The notes below the pieces were generated by a model, which did no database searches, was not told where the DNA came from, and saw only the letters and a list, made by a program, of their open reading frames with translations. Positions 1-7,981 of a stretch of 22,976 nucleotides of DNA are shown here, piece by piece. Source of the DNA: a virus; the IMG/VR virus record IMGVR_UViG_3300025815_000121, positions 1 to 22,976 of that record, one strand, 5' to 3'. Position 1 is the first letter of the stretch. Each line of letters starts with the position of its first letter. The translations under genes were made by a program, and so were the position numbers.

Positions 1-2
1 TT

Positions 3-1685
3 GCGGTCGAACAAATTAGAGAAGGCAATCAACCTATCCGCAAGGTTGCAGCATGGCTTGAGAATGAAACAGGTAGAAAATTATCGGCAACCAGACTTCA
101 TAAGATCGCATGGTCACCCGAAGAACTTGAGACACGTAGAAAAAAGCGGAGACGCGGTCTTACTGCTGAACAAAGACGATTACAAGATCTTAAAGATCAA
201 GAAAGACAAAGCAGAATCAAACACGGAATCGCAGAGCGAAAGCTACAGCGAGCCGTCAAAAAGACAAAACCACATGCTGTCGATACTGGTGTAGACTTTT
301 CAGACCAAGTAGTTCAAGATAGAGAGATTGCTTTTCAGGCTAATCCTGGCCCACAAACTGATTTTCTATCCGCGACAGAACGTGAAGTTTTTTATGGAGG
401 TGCAAGAGGCGGGGGTAAAACTTATTCCCTCTTAGTGGCACCGTTACGGTTTATCCATAACCCAGTGCATCGTGCGCTACTAATTCGTAGGTCGATGCCT
501 GAATTAAGAGATGTTATTTTCCAAACTCAACAGATTTATAAGAAGATCGAACCAAAAGCAAAGTTTAAGAGCCAAGAAAATACATGGTACTTTCCAAGTG
601 GAGCACGAGTTGAATTCGGCTATTGTGAAAACCTTCAAGACGTTTTACGTTACCAAGGTCAGTCCTATTCCTGGATTGGTGTGGACGAGTTGCCGCAATA
701 TGCTAGCCCGGATGTATGGCATTTTCTTCGTTCGTCCTTACGAACTACTGACCCAAGTCTTCCTTTGCATATGCGTGCGACTGGTAACCCAGGAAATATC
801 GGTTCTGCGTGGGTTAAAAAGATGTTCATCGATCCGGCTAAGGCTGGCACGAAAATTACAGAGAAAGTTGAATATGAGGTTGAGGGAAAGACCCTAACTT
901 CTGAGATCACTCGTAAATTTATTGCGGCTTCTGTTTGGGATAATCCATACTTAACACAAGACTCTAGTTATATTTCTATGCTGGCTTCTTTGCCAGAGGT
1001 AAAAAGAAAACAATTTTTATATGGTGATTGGGATGCAGTTGACGACGGAGCGTTTCCAGACTTTGACAAAGAGACGCATGTGGTACCATCTTTTGAGATT
1101 CCTCACGGGTGGACGAAAATCAGATCAGCGGACTTTGGTTACGCGGCACATTCAGGTGTCCTTTGGGGCGCAGTAGACTTTGACGGGTGCCTGTGGATTT
1201 ACAGGGAGTTATATGTTAACCGTTTAACTGCTGATAAACTCGGGGAACTTATCCGAGAAACAGAAGCAAGTGACGGTAGGATTCAAGATGCGTTATTAGA
1301 TAGCTCGTGTTGGGCTAAACGTGGTGATACAGGACCATCTATTGCCGAGGCTCTTAATGCAACCGGGTGTAGGTTTAGACCTTCAGACAGATCTCCAGGT
1401 TCTCGTGTCGCGGGAAAGATTGAGTTGCACAAAAGATTAGCGGTGGATGAAGACACAGGTGAGCCAGGGATTAGAATCCTAGATAACTGTAGAAATTTAA
1501 TAAGTCAACTAGCAGCAATTCCTATTGATCCTCGTAATCCAGAAGATGTAGATACTAAATCAGAAGATCACTTATACGACGCTCTGCGATATATGATACA
1601 ATCTCGACCTTCTAATGTTAGAGTTGCATATGAAAATACACCTAAAAAACGCTGGAAACCTAGCGACAACGTATTTGGATATTAA
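3..1685 (+). CDS. Terminase large subunit (5' end outside window)
   Basis: This is the ATP-driven DNA-packaging motor and headful or end-cutting nuclease, which acts at the portal. The frame is open from the left edge (first full codon at base 3), so the true start lies upstream. A GTG at 435 is not the start, because it falls after the Walker A motif GGARGGGKT (396-422). Walker B is IGVDE (675-689). The RNase H-like nuclease is indicated by ADFGYA (Asp codon at 1131), LLDSS (Asp at 1299) and DHLYDALRY (1566 onward). At least 560 residues are visible. About 130 of them precede Walker A, which is far more than most TerL proteins have. That part holds an HTH-like stretch (visible residues about 8-35) and a very basic helical stretch (about 46-90). 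It ends 3 bases before the portal start. The identification is secure; the role of the N-terminal extension is inference. Confidence 0.95.
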   Translation, partial: AVEQIREGNQPIRKVAAWLENETGRKLSATRLHKIAWSPEELETRRKKRRRGLTAEQRRLQDLKDQERQSRIKHGIAERKLQRAVKKTKPHAVDTGVDFSDQVVQDREIAFQANPGPQTDFLSATEREVFYGGARGGGKTYSLLVAPLRFIHNPVHRALLIRRSMPELRDVIFQTQQIYKKIEPKAKFKSQENTWYFPSGARVEFGYCENLQDVLRYQGQSYSWIGVDELPQYASPDVWHFLRSSLRTTDPSLPLHMRATGNPGNIGSAWVKKMFIDPAKAGTKITEKVEYEVEGKTLTSEITRKFIAASVWDNPYLTQDSSYISMLASLPEVKRKQFLYGDWDAVDDGAFPDFDKETHVVPSFEIPHGWTKIRSADFGYAAHSGVLWGAVDFDGCLWIYRELYVNRLTADKLGELIRETEASDGRIQDALLDSSCWAKRGDTGPSIAEALNATGCRFRPSDRSPGSRVAGKIELHKRLAVDEDTGEPGIRILDNCRNLISQLAAIPIDPRNPEDVDTKSEDHLYDALRYMIQSRPSNVRVAYENTPKKRWKPSDNVFGY

Positions 1686-1688
1686 AAC

Positions 1689-3878
1689 ATGGTAGATAAA
1701 ACTGATATTGTTGTGTTAGATGATGAGGCCGGACTAGACGATTCTTCTTACTATAGTCTTGTAAGTTATATCGAATCACGGTATAATCGCGCCCAAGATC
1801 GTCGCTACACAGACGAAGATCGGTGGCTACGAGCATACCGAAACTACCGAGGTTTATACGGTCCTGATGTTCAATTCACAGAGGCCGAAAAGTCTCGTGT
1901 ATTTATTAAGGTTACCAAGACTAAAGTTTTAGCTGCCTATGGTCAGCTTATTGATGTTCTTCTAAGTCAAAACCGATTTCCTTTAAGCATTGAACCGACT
2001 ACTCTACCCGAAGGTGTCGTAGATACTGCTCATGTAGATCCGAAGCAAGCCGAAGCAGAGGATATGGTAGAGAAACAAATTGAAAGTATTTATGGGTATC
2101 CCGGTGACGGTCGAGATCTTCAGCCCGGTGATACCTCAAATTCTTTACAAGAACGCTTAGGTCCGCTGAAAGAAGATCTAAAAGAACTAGAAGGTTTAGA
2201 AGAAGGCCCTGGCGTTACTCCTTCTGCCGTAACTTTCCATCCTGCTCAAGAAGCTGCTAAAAAGATGGAAAAGAAAATTAAAGACCAGCTAGAGGAATCT
2301 TCTGCTACTAAGCATCTTCGTCATACTTGCTTTGAATCAGTTCTATTTGGAACCGGTATCATGAAAGGCCCGTTTGCTTACGATAAAGAATATGCAAACT
2401 GGACAGATACCGGTGAGTATGATCCAATTATTAAAACTGTTCCACGGGTAGAGCATGTATCTGTCTGGGATTTTTATCCTGATCCAGACGCTTACAACAT
2501 GGAAGAATGTAATTATGTTATCGAGCGTCATCGGTATACACGATCCCAGCTACGCGAGTTAAAGAAGCGTCCTTACTTCCGCCCGTCAGTTATTGAAGAA
2601 GCTATTAAAGAAGGTGAGAACTACACTCGTGAATGGTGGGAAGATGATCTAAACGATAACCAGATCAGTTCTGAGTTTGGTTCAGAGAATTCCGTGACAG
2701 GTAGCGGCGGCGTAGATCGTTTTGAAGTATTAGAATTTTGGGGTACCATTGATCGCAAGGTGGCTGAGTCACAAGATATCGAGATACCAAAAGAGTATGA
2801 AGATACTGATGAACTACAGATTAACTGTTGGATTTGTAATGGTAAAGTACTACGTTTTGTAATTAACCCCTTCACACCTGCACGTATTCCTTATGTAGCA
2901 TCGCCGTATGAGTTAAATCCTTACAGCTTCTTTGGTATCGGTCTTGCTGAAAATATGGATGACACTCAGACGCTTATGAATGGTTTTATGCGTATGGCCG
3001 TGGATAACGCGGTTCTATCTGGAAACCTCCTTATTGAAGTAGATGAAACCAATCTAGCACCAGGACAGGACTTAAATGTTTACCCTGGTAAGGTATTCCG
3101 TCGTCAAGGGGGCGCTCCTGGACAGGCTATCTTCGGTACAAAATTTCCTAACGTCTCCTCTGAAAATATGTTATTATTCGACAAAGCTCGGGTTCTAGCT
3201 GATGAGTCATCTGGTTTGCCTTCGTACTCGTATGGTCAGACAGGCGTGATGGGTACCGGTCGTACTGCTTCAGGTATCTCCATGCTAATGGGGGCAGCTA
3301 GTAACTCTATTCGCACTGTTGTTAAAAATATTGACGATTATTTATTACGTCCGTTAGGTGAAGCTTTATACGCTTGGAATATGCAGTTTGATTTTGATCC
3401 TGAGATTAAAGGGGATCTGGAAGTTAAAGCACGAGGCACAGAAAGCTTTATGCAGAACGAGGTACGTTCTCAGCGGCTTATCAGCTTCCTACAGATTGCT
3501 AGTAATCCTGTTCTTGCTCCTTTTGCGAAGTTCCCTTACATTATGCGCGAGATTGCAGCGACTATGGATCTCGATATGGATAAGGTCACAAACAACCCCG
3601 AGGAAGCCTTCCGGCAAGCCCTGCTGCTTCAACAGATGCAGAAGCAAGCTATGGAAGACGCTCCTCCCCAACAATCTCAGGTAGCTGTCGGACAAGACGC
3701 TATGGGTACTGGAGGAGGAACAATCGGTGTAGGACAAGCACCGGTACCCGGAGAAGAGGGAGCACCTACTGGGGGTGGTCCTACACAGGCTCCTCAACAG
3801 CAACCTTCCGGTCAAGGCGGTATAACAGAACAACAACTTATTCAAATGCTCCAACAAAATCAGGCGGGTAGTGCTTAA
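1689..3878 (+). CDS. Portal protein
   Basis: This is the dodecameric ring at the capsid vertex through which DNA enters and leaves; it docks terminase and later the adaptor. At 729 residues it is close to the P22 portal (about 725). Features seen include an early YNRAQDRRYTDEDRW helix, an acidic linker at about 115-170, the region around VSVWDFYPDPDA typical of this portal family, and a Gly/Pro/Gln-rich C terminus (about 650-729) ending in a Gln-rich helix, where P22-type portals carry their barrel. It directly follows the terminase, the usual order for packaging genes. No good Shine-Dalgarno sequence precedes the ATG, which suggests translational coupling to the terminase stop 3 bases upstream. 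Call from residue pattern, length and position. Confidence 0.9.
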   Translation: MVDKTDIVVLDDEAGLDDSSYYSLVSYIESRYNRAQDRRYTDEDRWLRAYRNYRGLYGPDVQFTEAEKSRVFIKVTKTKVLAAYGQLIDVLLSQNRFPLSIEPTTLPEGVVDTAHVDPKQAEAEDMVEKQIESIYGYPGDGRDLQPGDTSNSLQERLGPLKEDLKELEGLEEGPGVTPSAVTFHPAQEAAKKMEKKIKDQLEESSATKHLRHTCFESVLFGTGIMKGPFAYDKEYANWTDTGEYDPIIKTVPRVEHVSVWDFYPDPDAYNMEECNYVIERHRYTRSQLRELKKRPYFRPSVIEEAIKEGENYTREWWEDDLNDNQISSEFGSENSVTGSGGVDRFEVLEFWGTIDRKVAESQDIEIPKEYEDTDELQINCWICNGKVLRFVINPFTPARIPYVASPYELNPYSFFGIGLAENMDDTQTLMNGFMRMAVDNAVLSGNLLIEVDETNLAPGQDLNVYPGKVFRRQGGAPGQAIFGTKFPNVSSENMLLFDKARVLADESSGLPSYSYGQTGVMGTGRTASGISMLMGAASNSIRTVVKNIDDYLLRPLGEALYAWNMQFDFDPEIKGDLEVKARGTESFMQNEVRSQRLISFLQIASNPVLAPFAKFPYIMREIAATMDLDMDKVTNNPEEAFRQALLLQQMQKQAMEDAPPQQSQVAVGQDAMGTGGGTIGVGQAPVPGEEGAPTGGGPTQAPQQQPSGQGGITEQQLIQMLQQNQAGSA

Positions 3879-3880
3879 TA

Positions 3881-4087
3881 ATGAAAGAAGTTTTAATTTT
3901 AGTCAATCAACCAGATTTTCAACAGCTAATGGATATCTATTTAGACGAAAAGAAGAAAGAGTATTACAGGATACTAGAACAGTCTGATGATGAAAAAGAA
4001 TTATATCGAGCGCAGGGCGCTTGCAGCTTGTTAAATAAAATGAAAAATATGAAAGTTGAAGTTCAAACAAAAGCTAAGAGGGGTTAA
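3881..4087 (+). CDS. Small hypothetical protein (68 aa)
   Basis: A short, charged, probably all-helical protein with no signal peptide or membrane span. It starts 2 bases after the portal stop and ends 2 bases before the next gene, so it is locked into the late operon. Its sequence is Lys/Glu-rich with a central helix around YLDEKKKEYYRI and a basic C terminus. Small genes at this spot occur in related phages without an assigned job; a portal accessory or assembly role is only a guess from position. The ribosome-binding site is weak, so translation is probably coupled to the portal gene. Confidence 0.8.
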   Translation: MKEVLILVNQPDFQQLMDIYLDEKKKEYYRILEQSDDEKELYRAQGACSLLNKMKNMKVEVQTKAKRG

Positions 4088-4089
4088 AT

Positions 4090-6828
4090 ATGTCTCAAGT
4101 TTTAGATGCAATTAAAAGAATTCGTACTAACAAAATAGGAGATGCCTTAGAAAAATTTGCTGATATAGTTTCTAAGGTAGAGTCTAACAATGAAAATGTA
4201 CGTCAAGAAGGCGGCGGTCCAGGACGAGGCTTTTATCAATATGAGATGCAAGCTGGTTCAAAAAAACCGCAGGGGGCAAAAACTGCGCTTAATAGATATA
4301 AGAGATTTTTAGATCAAAACAGTTTAACTATGCCTGAAAGCTACGCTAGAGAATTAAAAAGCAAAAATTTTGACCCTAACGATCCTGACTTTACAAAACT
4401 CTCTAGAGAACTTCAAACAGAAATATTTTATGCCGATAAGCAAGAAGATCCTGACTTTAAATTAGCAGATCTTGCAAGTGGCACTTTATCGTATCAAAAC
4501 GCTTGGCTTGACCATCATTGGAAAGGGCCAGATAAAGACAGAGAAGCTAGAATAAAACATTACAACAACGAAATACCTCAGCCAAAACCTACACCACCAC
4601 TTCCTGAACCACGGCCTGAACGAAATATGCCACCTCTGCCAGAACCACGGCCACCGCAAGGAAGTGAAAAAGATTTTCCTCCTCAAGCAATAAACCCACC
4701 CCCGAGTTCTTTTCGTTTTGATGAGTCTTCTACTATTGACAGTTTTAATTCAGATCCGTCTATCACGGGGGGTCAAGCCGAAGACAGTCTCGATGCCCAA
4801 ATGGCTGAGGTTATGGGGTCTGATCCTAGTCGATATCGTCCTGTACCTAAAGAAAAGCTTACGGAGGGCGAGTCTTTAAATAGCCGTGAGTTACTAGAAA
4901 GTCCAACTCAACAAGAGGTGGGTCCGGCATATACGGAAGAAGAGTTAGCTAGAGAGGCTTACGTAGATCCAGAAAGCGCCCGTCGTCAGCAGGAATTTGA
5001 AGAAGGTACAGGTGCGTTTGCTTCAGAAAGTACCGGTGATCAAACTATCGGTGATATGCTTCGTAGCTTCTTTGGCACTAGTGAAGAAGCAGATACATAT
5101 GAAGGACCAACAGGAGAAGCTGATCCAGCTAACTTTGCTGAAGGTGGTCCCGTAGAAAAGGAACTAGAAGTGACAGAGGATGATCTACCAGACCCGCCTC
5201 CTGGTGCAACTCCTGAAGAAGTAGCGGATGATATTCCTGCGTATCTTTCAACCGGCGAGTATGTTCTTCCGGCTAACGTAGTTAGGTATTACGGATTAGC
5301 TAAGATTAAAGACTTACATCAAAACGCCCTATTTGAATTACAGCAGATGGAAGATCTCGGGATGATTCAAAACGTGGATCATAACGGTGAAGAAGAAGAC
5401 GATGACGATGAGATGACTTTTATTCAAGAACCAAAAACACTCCTTGTTATTGAGTCTTCAAAAGGTTTGATGCGTCCTATGCACTTTAATGAGGGTGGTA
5501 ACCCTAATGAACCTGGGGAGGGGGAACCCGCTTCATCGCCACCGAGTGAAACTCAAGGCTCCGCAGATCAAGGATCAGATCCAGCAGAAACTGGGACAGC
5601 ACAGGCAGAAGAGCAAGCAGAGGCGGATATAGCTGCGGCAAATCTTGAGAAGGAATCTACAGAAGACGCACTAGGTTTGTTCGGTACCGGTCTTACCGCT
5701 GAAGATATGGCAATGAACACAACGCCGGGTCGAGCTTTAGCGGCAATTGGCGCTATTGCCGGGGCCCTTACAGATACTTTTCAAGGACTCGAAAAGGAAG
5801 GTGTTACTGTTGATTTTCCTGGAGAAGATGACTACAGTGGATTTGGGAAAGGCACAGACATCGGAGGTGACGACGGTTCTAGAGGTGGTGGTGGAGATGA
5901 CCCAAACATATCTATGGCAGATCTAACTCCAGAAACTCCTAGGATTAGAACTTCTGTCCGGCGATTTATACCTGGAGTTGGTATTATTGATACCGCTCCT
6001 AAAAGAGGTATTATGAGGGCCTCTAACGGCGGCATGGCTTACGTACCAGGGGTAGGATTACTAGGGACCGGTCAAAAAAACACGTTTGGCGAAGATCAAT
6101 CAGATTTGTTTAACTTTAAAGATTTTGTGTTATCTGGAAGTTTTGATAATTTGTATTCTATGTTTATTGACTCTCCCGAGGGATACTCCCCTGACGAATT
6201 TAGAAAGTGGGAAGAAAAGACAGAACAGAGATACAATAAGAATCCTAGGCTTACCGGAAAAAGTCTGAACCAAAGAAGAACTCTTGCGCGAGAAATTGTT
6301 CCTTTCGGCGCTAATTTAGATGGAAGTGCGGGGAGTCATAACGAAATATCTAGAGACAAAGAACTTTGGGCGATTCTTTCACAATATGGCATGGGCGGCG
6401 ATCAAGGAGAACTACTAAAGAATTACAATGAGGGTTATAATATGATTGATCTGAATGGTTCTCCAGCGACAAACGAGTTTCTTAAAGCAAAACTCGACAC
6501 ATTAGCCTCAACTCGTAGAATTAAACGGGAAGGAATATCATCATCTGATATCCCGGAAGGTTCTACAAACTATGACGTTATTCGTAGTTTATATGCTCCT
6601 CAAGTGTCATTATCAGAAACGGAAGGTCCAGAAAATAGGTTTTATCCTGATAATTTAGATATACTGAGCGACCCCGAAGGGTTTAAGCGGCAATTCGGTT
6701 CTGATTTAACCGGACCTGCCGATGTAGATATTGTTAATAGATTTATAGGTGCATCGCCAAAAAGTAACAATGGTATTATGTCTGCCTCACCCAAAAATAC
6801 CTTTATACCGGGGGTTGGCCTAGTTTAA
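4090..6828 (+). CDS. Composite virion protein with lysozyme-like N terminus
   Basis: A 912-residue multi-domain protein with a good Shine-Dalgarno sequence (AGGGG) before its ATG. Residues about 20-150 look like a lysozyme or lytic transglycosylase fold: a Glu-Ser pair (E31-S32), then GGGPGRGFYQYE (41-52) resembling the G-x-x-Q part of soluble lytic transglycosylases, and WLDHHWKG at 139-146. A Pro-rich linker follows (about 155-205), then acidic low-complexity sequence. A compact module contains DDIPAYLSTGEYVLPANVVRYYG (380-402, quoted here as its two halves DDIPAYLSTGEY and VLPANVVRYYG), a signature I have met in phage structural proteins. After more acidic linker comes an Ala/Gly-rich helix (around GRALAAIGAIAGAL), three PGVG motifs (628-631, 653-656, 907-910) and a C-terminal globular region. 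The likely role is a virion-associated cell-wall enzyme with assembly or ejection function. The fold assignment is inference; the presence of the gene is certain. Confidence 0.65.
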   Translation: MSQVLDAIKRIRTNKIGDALEKFADIVSKVESNNENVRQEGGGPGRGFYQYEMQAGSKKPQGAKTALNRYKRFLDQNSLTMPESYARELKSKNFDPNDPDFTKLSRELQTEIFYADKQEDPDFKLADLASGTLSYQNAWLDHHWKGPDKDREARIKHYNNEIPQPKPTPPLPEPRPERNMPPLPEPRPPQGSEKDFPPQAINPPPSSFRFDESSTIDSFNSDPSITGGQAEDSLDAQMAEVMGSDPSRYRPVPKEKLTEGESLNSRELLESPTQQEVGPAYTEEELAREAYVDPESARRQQEFEEGTGAFASESTGDQTIGDMLRSFFGTSEEADTYEGPTGEADPANFAEGGPVEKELEVTEDDLPDPPPGATPEEVADDIPAYLSTGEYVLPANVVRYYGLAKIKDLHQNALFELQQMEDLGMIQNVDHNGEEEDDDDEMTFIQEPKTLLVIESSKGLMRPMHFNEGGNPNEPGEGEPASSPPSETQGSADQGSDPAETGTAQAEEQAEADIAAANLEKESTEDALGLFGTGLTAEDMAMNTTPGRALAAIGAIAGALTDTFQGLEKEGVTVDFPGEDDYSGFGKGTDIGGDDGSRGGGGDDPNISMADLTPETPRIRTSVRRFIPGVGIIDTAPKRGIMRASNGGMAYVPGVGLLGTGQKNTFGEDQSDLFNFKDFVLSGSFDNLYSMFIDSPEGYSPDEFRKWEEKTEQRYNKNPRLTGKSLNQRRTLAREIVPFGANLDGSAGSHNEISRDKELWAILSQYGMGGDQGELLKNYNEGYNMIDLNGSPATNEFLKAKLDTLASTRRIKREGISSSDIPEGSTNYDVIRSLYAPQVSLSETEGPENRFYPDNLDILSDPEGFKRQFGSDLTGPADVDIVNRFIGASPKSNNGIMSASPKNTFIPGVGLV

Positions 6829-6839
6829 ACCTTTTTTGC

Positions 6840-6886
6840 GGGCTACCCACTACCCTCTTCGTGGTGAAGAGCTACTGGTGGCCCCC
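6840..6886 (+). other. Imperfect intergenic stem-loop
   Basis: The apex is perfect: CTCTTC (6855-6860, counting the preceding C as optional) pairs with GAAGAG (6866-6871) around a five-base loop. Below it, interrupted pairing continues (CTA with TAC-type partners) down to GGG (6840-6842) with CCC near 6884-6886. No T-run follows, so it is a poor intrinsic terminator on the + strand. A run of six T lies just before it, so a weak terminator-like role on the opposite strand is possible but no gene needs it. A processing or mRNA-stability element between the 912-aa gene and the scaffold gene is more likely. Confidence 0.5.
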
Positions 6887-6903
6887 TATAGAGAGAGAGT
6901 AAA

Positions 6904-7734
6904 ATGCAAGCTCAAGCAGTAGAAAACACACCTAAAGTTTCAATGATGAAGTACAAAAATAATTCATCGATTGAAGAAGAAGAAAAGGAAATTGAACGCC
7001 TAGAAGCAGAACGCGCAGGAAATACTGAAGAAGCTGAACAAGAACCAGAAGAATTAAATCCTGAAGAGGAGACGTTTAAGAAACGCTATGGCGATCTTAG
7101 GCGACATATGCAAAGCAAAGAATCTCAGTATGTAGAAGAAATCAGCAAGTTAAAAAGTCAATTAGAAAGCGTTACTAAGCGACAGGTAAAACTGCCTAAG
7201 AGCGACGAAGAGCTAGAACAGTGGGCTGAAAAATATCCAGACGTAGCTAAGATTGTAGAAACAATCGCTACTAAGAAAGCAATTGAAGCACGAAAAGACG
7301 TAGAAGAAAAATTAGCTGCTGTTGATAAGATGCAGCACGAAGTGAAAGTTAAAGAAGCAGAGTCAGAGTTAGCTAGGTTTCACCCTGACTACAGTGAATT
7401 ACGTGCAGATGCAGACTTCCACGCATGGGTAGATGTACAACCTAAGTGGATTCAGGATGCTCTATACGAAAATGAAACTGACTTCTTAGCAGCGTCAAAG
7501 GCAATTGATCTCTATAAACTAGAGACAAAGCCAAAGCCTACTACAAAAGATGCAGCTAAGAGTGTTGGACGGCCACGACGTTCGCAAGAACCTACACTAG
7601 AGACTAAAGCAAAGTGGTCCGAGTCAGCAGTTAAAAAGCTTTCGGGTAAGGATTACGAGCGGTTTGAAAATGAAATCATGGAAGCTATTCGTACAGGCAA
7701 CTTCGAATACGATATTTCTGGTGGTGCTCGGTAA
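6904..7734 (+). CDS. Capsid scaffolding protein
   Basis: This is the probable internal scaffold that directs shell assembly and is lost before or during packaging. It is 276 residues long, very rich in Glu and Lys, and mostly predicted helix and coiled coil (about 20-150), with the segment EETFKKRYGDLRRHMQ at about 54-70 that I associate with scaffold proteins of marine phages. A more ordered region around FHPDYSELRADADFHAWV sits at about 160-180. The C terminus is short and partly basic. It stands immediately before the major capsid gene, the classic location. A purine-rich GAGAGAGAGT leader serves as its ribosome-binding region. No protease gene is visible nearby, so scaffold release may not need cleavage. 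Assigned by composition and position rather than by a catalytic motif. Confidence 0.78.
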   Translation: MQAQAVENTPKVSMMKYKNNSSIEEEEKEIERLEAERAGNTEEAEQEPEELNPEEETFKKRYGDLRRHMQSKESQYVEEISKLKSQLESVTKRQVKLPKSDEELEQWAEKYPDVAKIVETIATKKAIEARKDVEEKLAAVDKMQHEVKVKEAESELARFHPDYSELRADADFHAWVDVQPKWIQDALYENETDFLAASKAIDLYKLETKPKPTTKDAAKSVGRPRRSQEPTLETKAKWSESAVKKLSGKDYERFENEIMEAIRTGNFEYDISGGAR

Positions 7735-7742
7735 TTTTTTAC

Positions 7743-7771
7743 TTGACAAATAAAATTTAGTATGTTATAAT
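7743..7771 (+). promoter_or_regulatory. Consensus sigma-70 promoter with extended -10
   Basis: TTGACA at 7743-7748 and TATAAT at 7766-7771 are separated by exactly 17 bases. Both hexamers match the bacterial consensus fully, and TG at 7763-7764 adds an extended -10 element. The predicted transcription start is around 7778-7780. The promoter lies in the non-coding gap after the scaffold gene and points at the major capsid gene, so the host RNA polymerase could drive capsid synthesis independently of the upstream late genes. Confidence 0.88.
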
Positions 7772-7789
7772 ATTATCTATACAATAAAA

Positions 7790-7817
7790 GTGGGCCATTA
7801 ATTTGGCCCGCTTCTTT
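7790..7817 (+). terminator. Terminator-like hairpin just after the promoter
   Basis: GTGGGCCA (7790-7797) pairs with TGGCCCGC (7804-7811) in an 8-bp stem with one G-T pair and a TTAATT loop. It is followed by TTCTTT and preceded by A-rich sequence, so it resembles a moderate bidirectional intrinsic terminator. It begins only about 11 bases after the predicted start of the new transcript. It could stop read-through from upstream, act as an attenuator, or cap and stabilise the 5' end of the capsid mRNA. The structure is clear; which role applies is not. Confidence 0.65.
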
Positions 7818-7981
7818 CCAGACACCTCTAAATGTTTAGACCACTGTCTGATCTTCCGCTAACACTTACGGAAAATTCAACTACCTGTACAATATTTAGG
7901 CCGGAACCCCTACCCTAATGAGTCAGCCTTGAATGCCTAATGTTAGTTCTTTTTAGCAAACAGCCTGAAAGGAGATAACCA
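7818..7981 (+). promoter_or_regulatory. Structured leader and strong ribosome-binding site of the capsid gene
   Basis: This untranslated leader contains a two-part stem-loop: CAGACA (7819-7824) with TGTCTG (7845-7850), enclosing TCTAA/TTAGA (7827-7840). A second small stem follows, TTCCG (7854-7858) with CGGAA (7869-7873). The end carries AAAGGAGA (7968-7975), six bases before the ATG at 7982, one of the strongest ribosome-binding sites in the window. No ORF or tRNA-like fold was found in the leader. Confidence 0.6.

Noticed and set aside
1-294. 97-aa reading frame at the left edge
   Set aside because: It overlaps the open terminase frame (first codon at base 3), which reads without a stop through Walker A. 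The 97-aa frame is Lys/Ser-rich with no family resemblance and is a shadow.
435-437. GTG as the terminase start
   Set aside because: It lies after the Walker A motif, so starting here would remove the ATP-binding site; the frame is open well upstream.
3358-3857. Frames in other registers over the portal C terminus
   Set aside because: Shadows of the Gln/Gly-rich portal end, with Leu/Ser/Cys-rich low-quality translations.
4736-4764. TTGACA inside the 912-aa gene
   Set aside because: No acceptable -10 element at 16-18 bases; only a coding-sequence coincidence.
7818-7981. A tRNA or small RNA gene in the capsid leader
   Set aside because: No cloverleaf, T-loop motif or CCA end could be traced; only local stem-loops are present.
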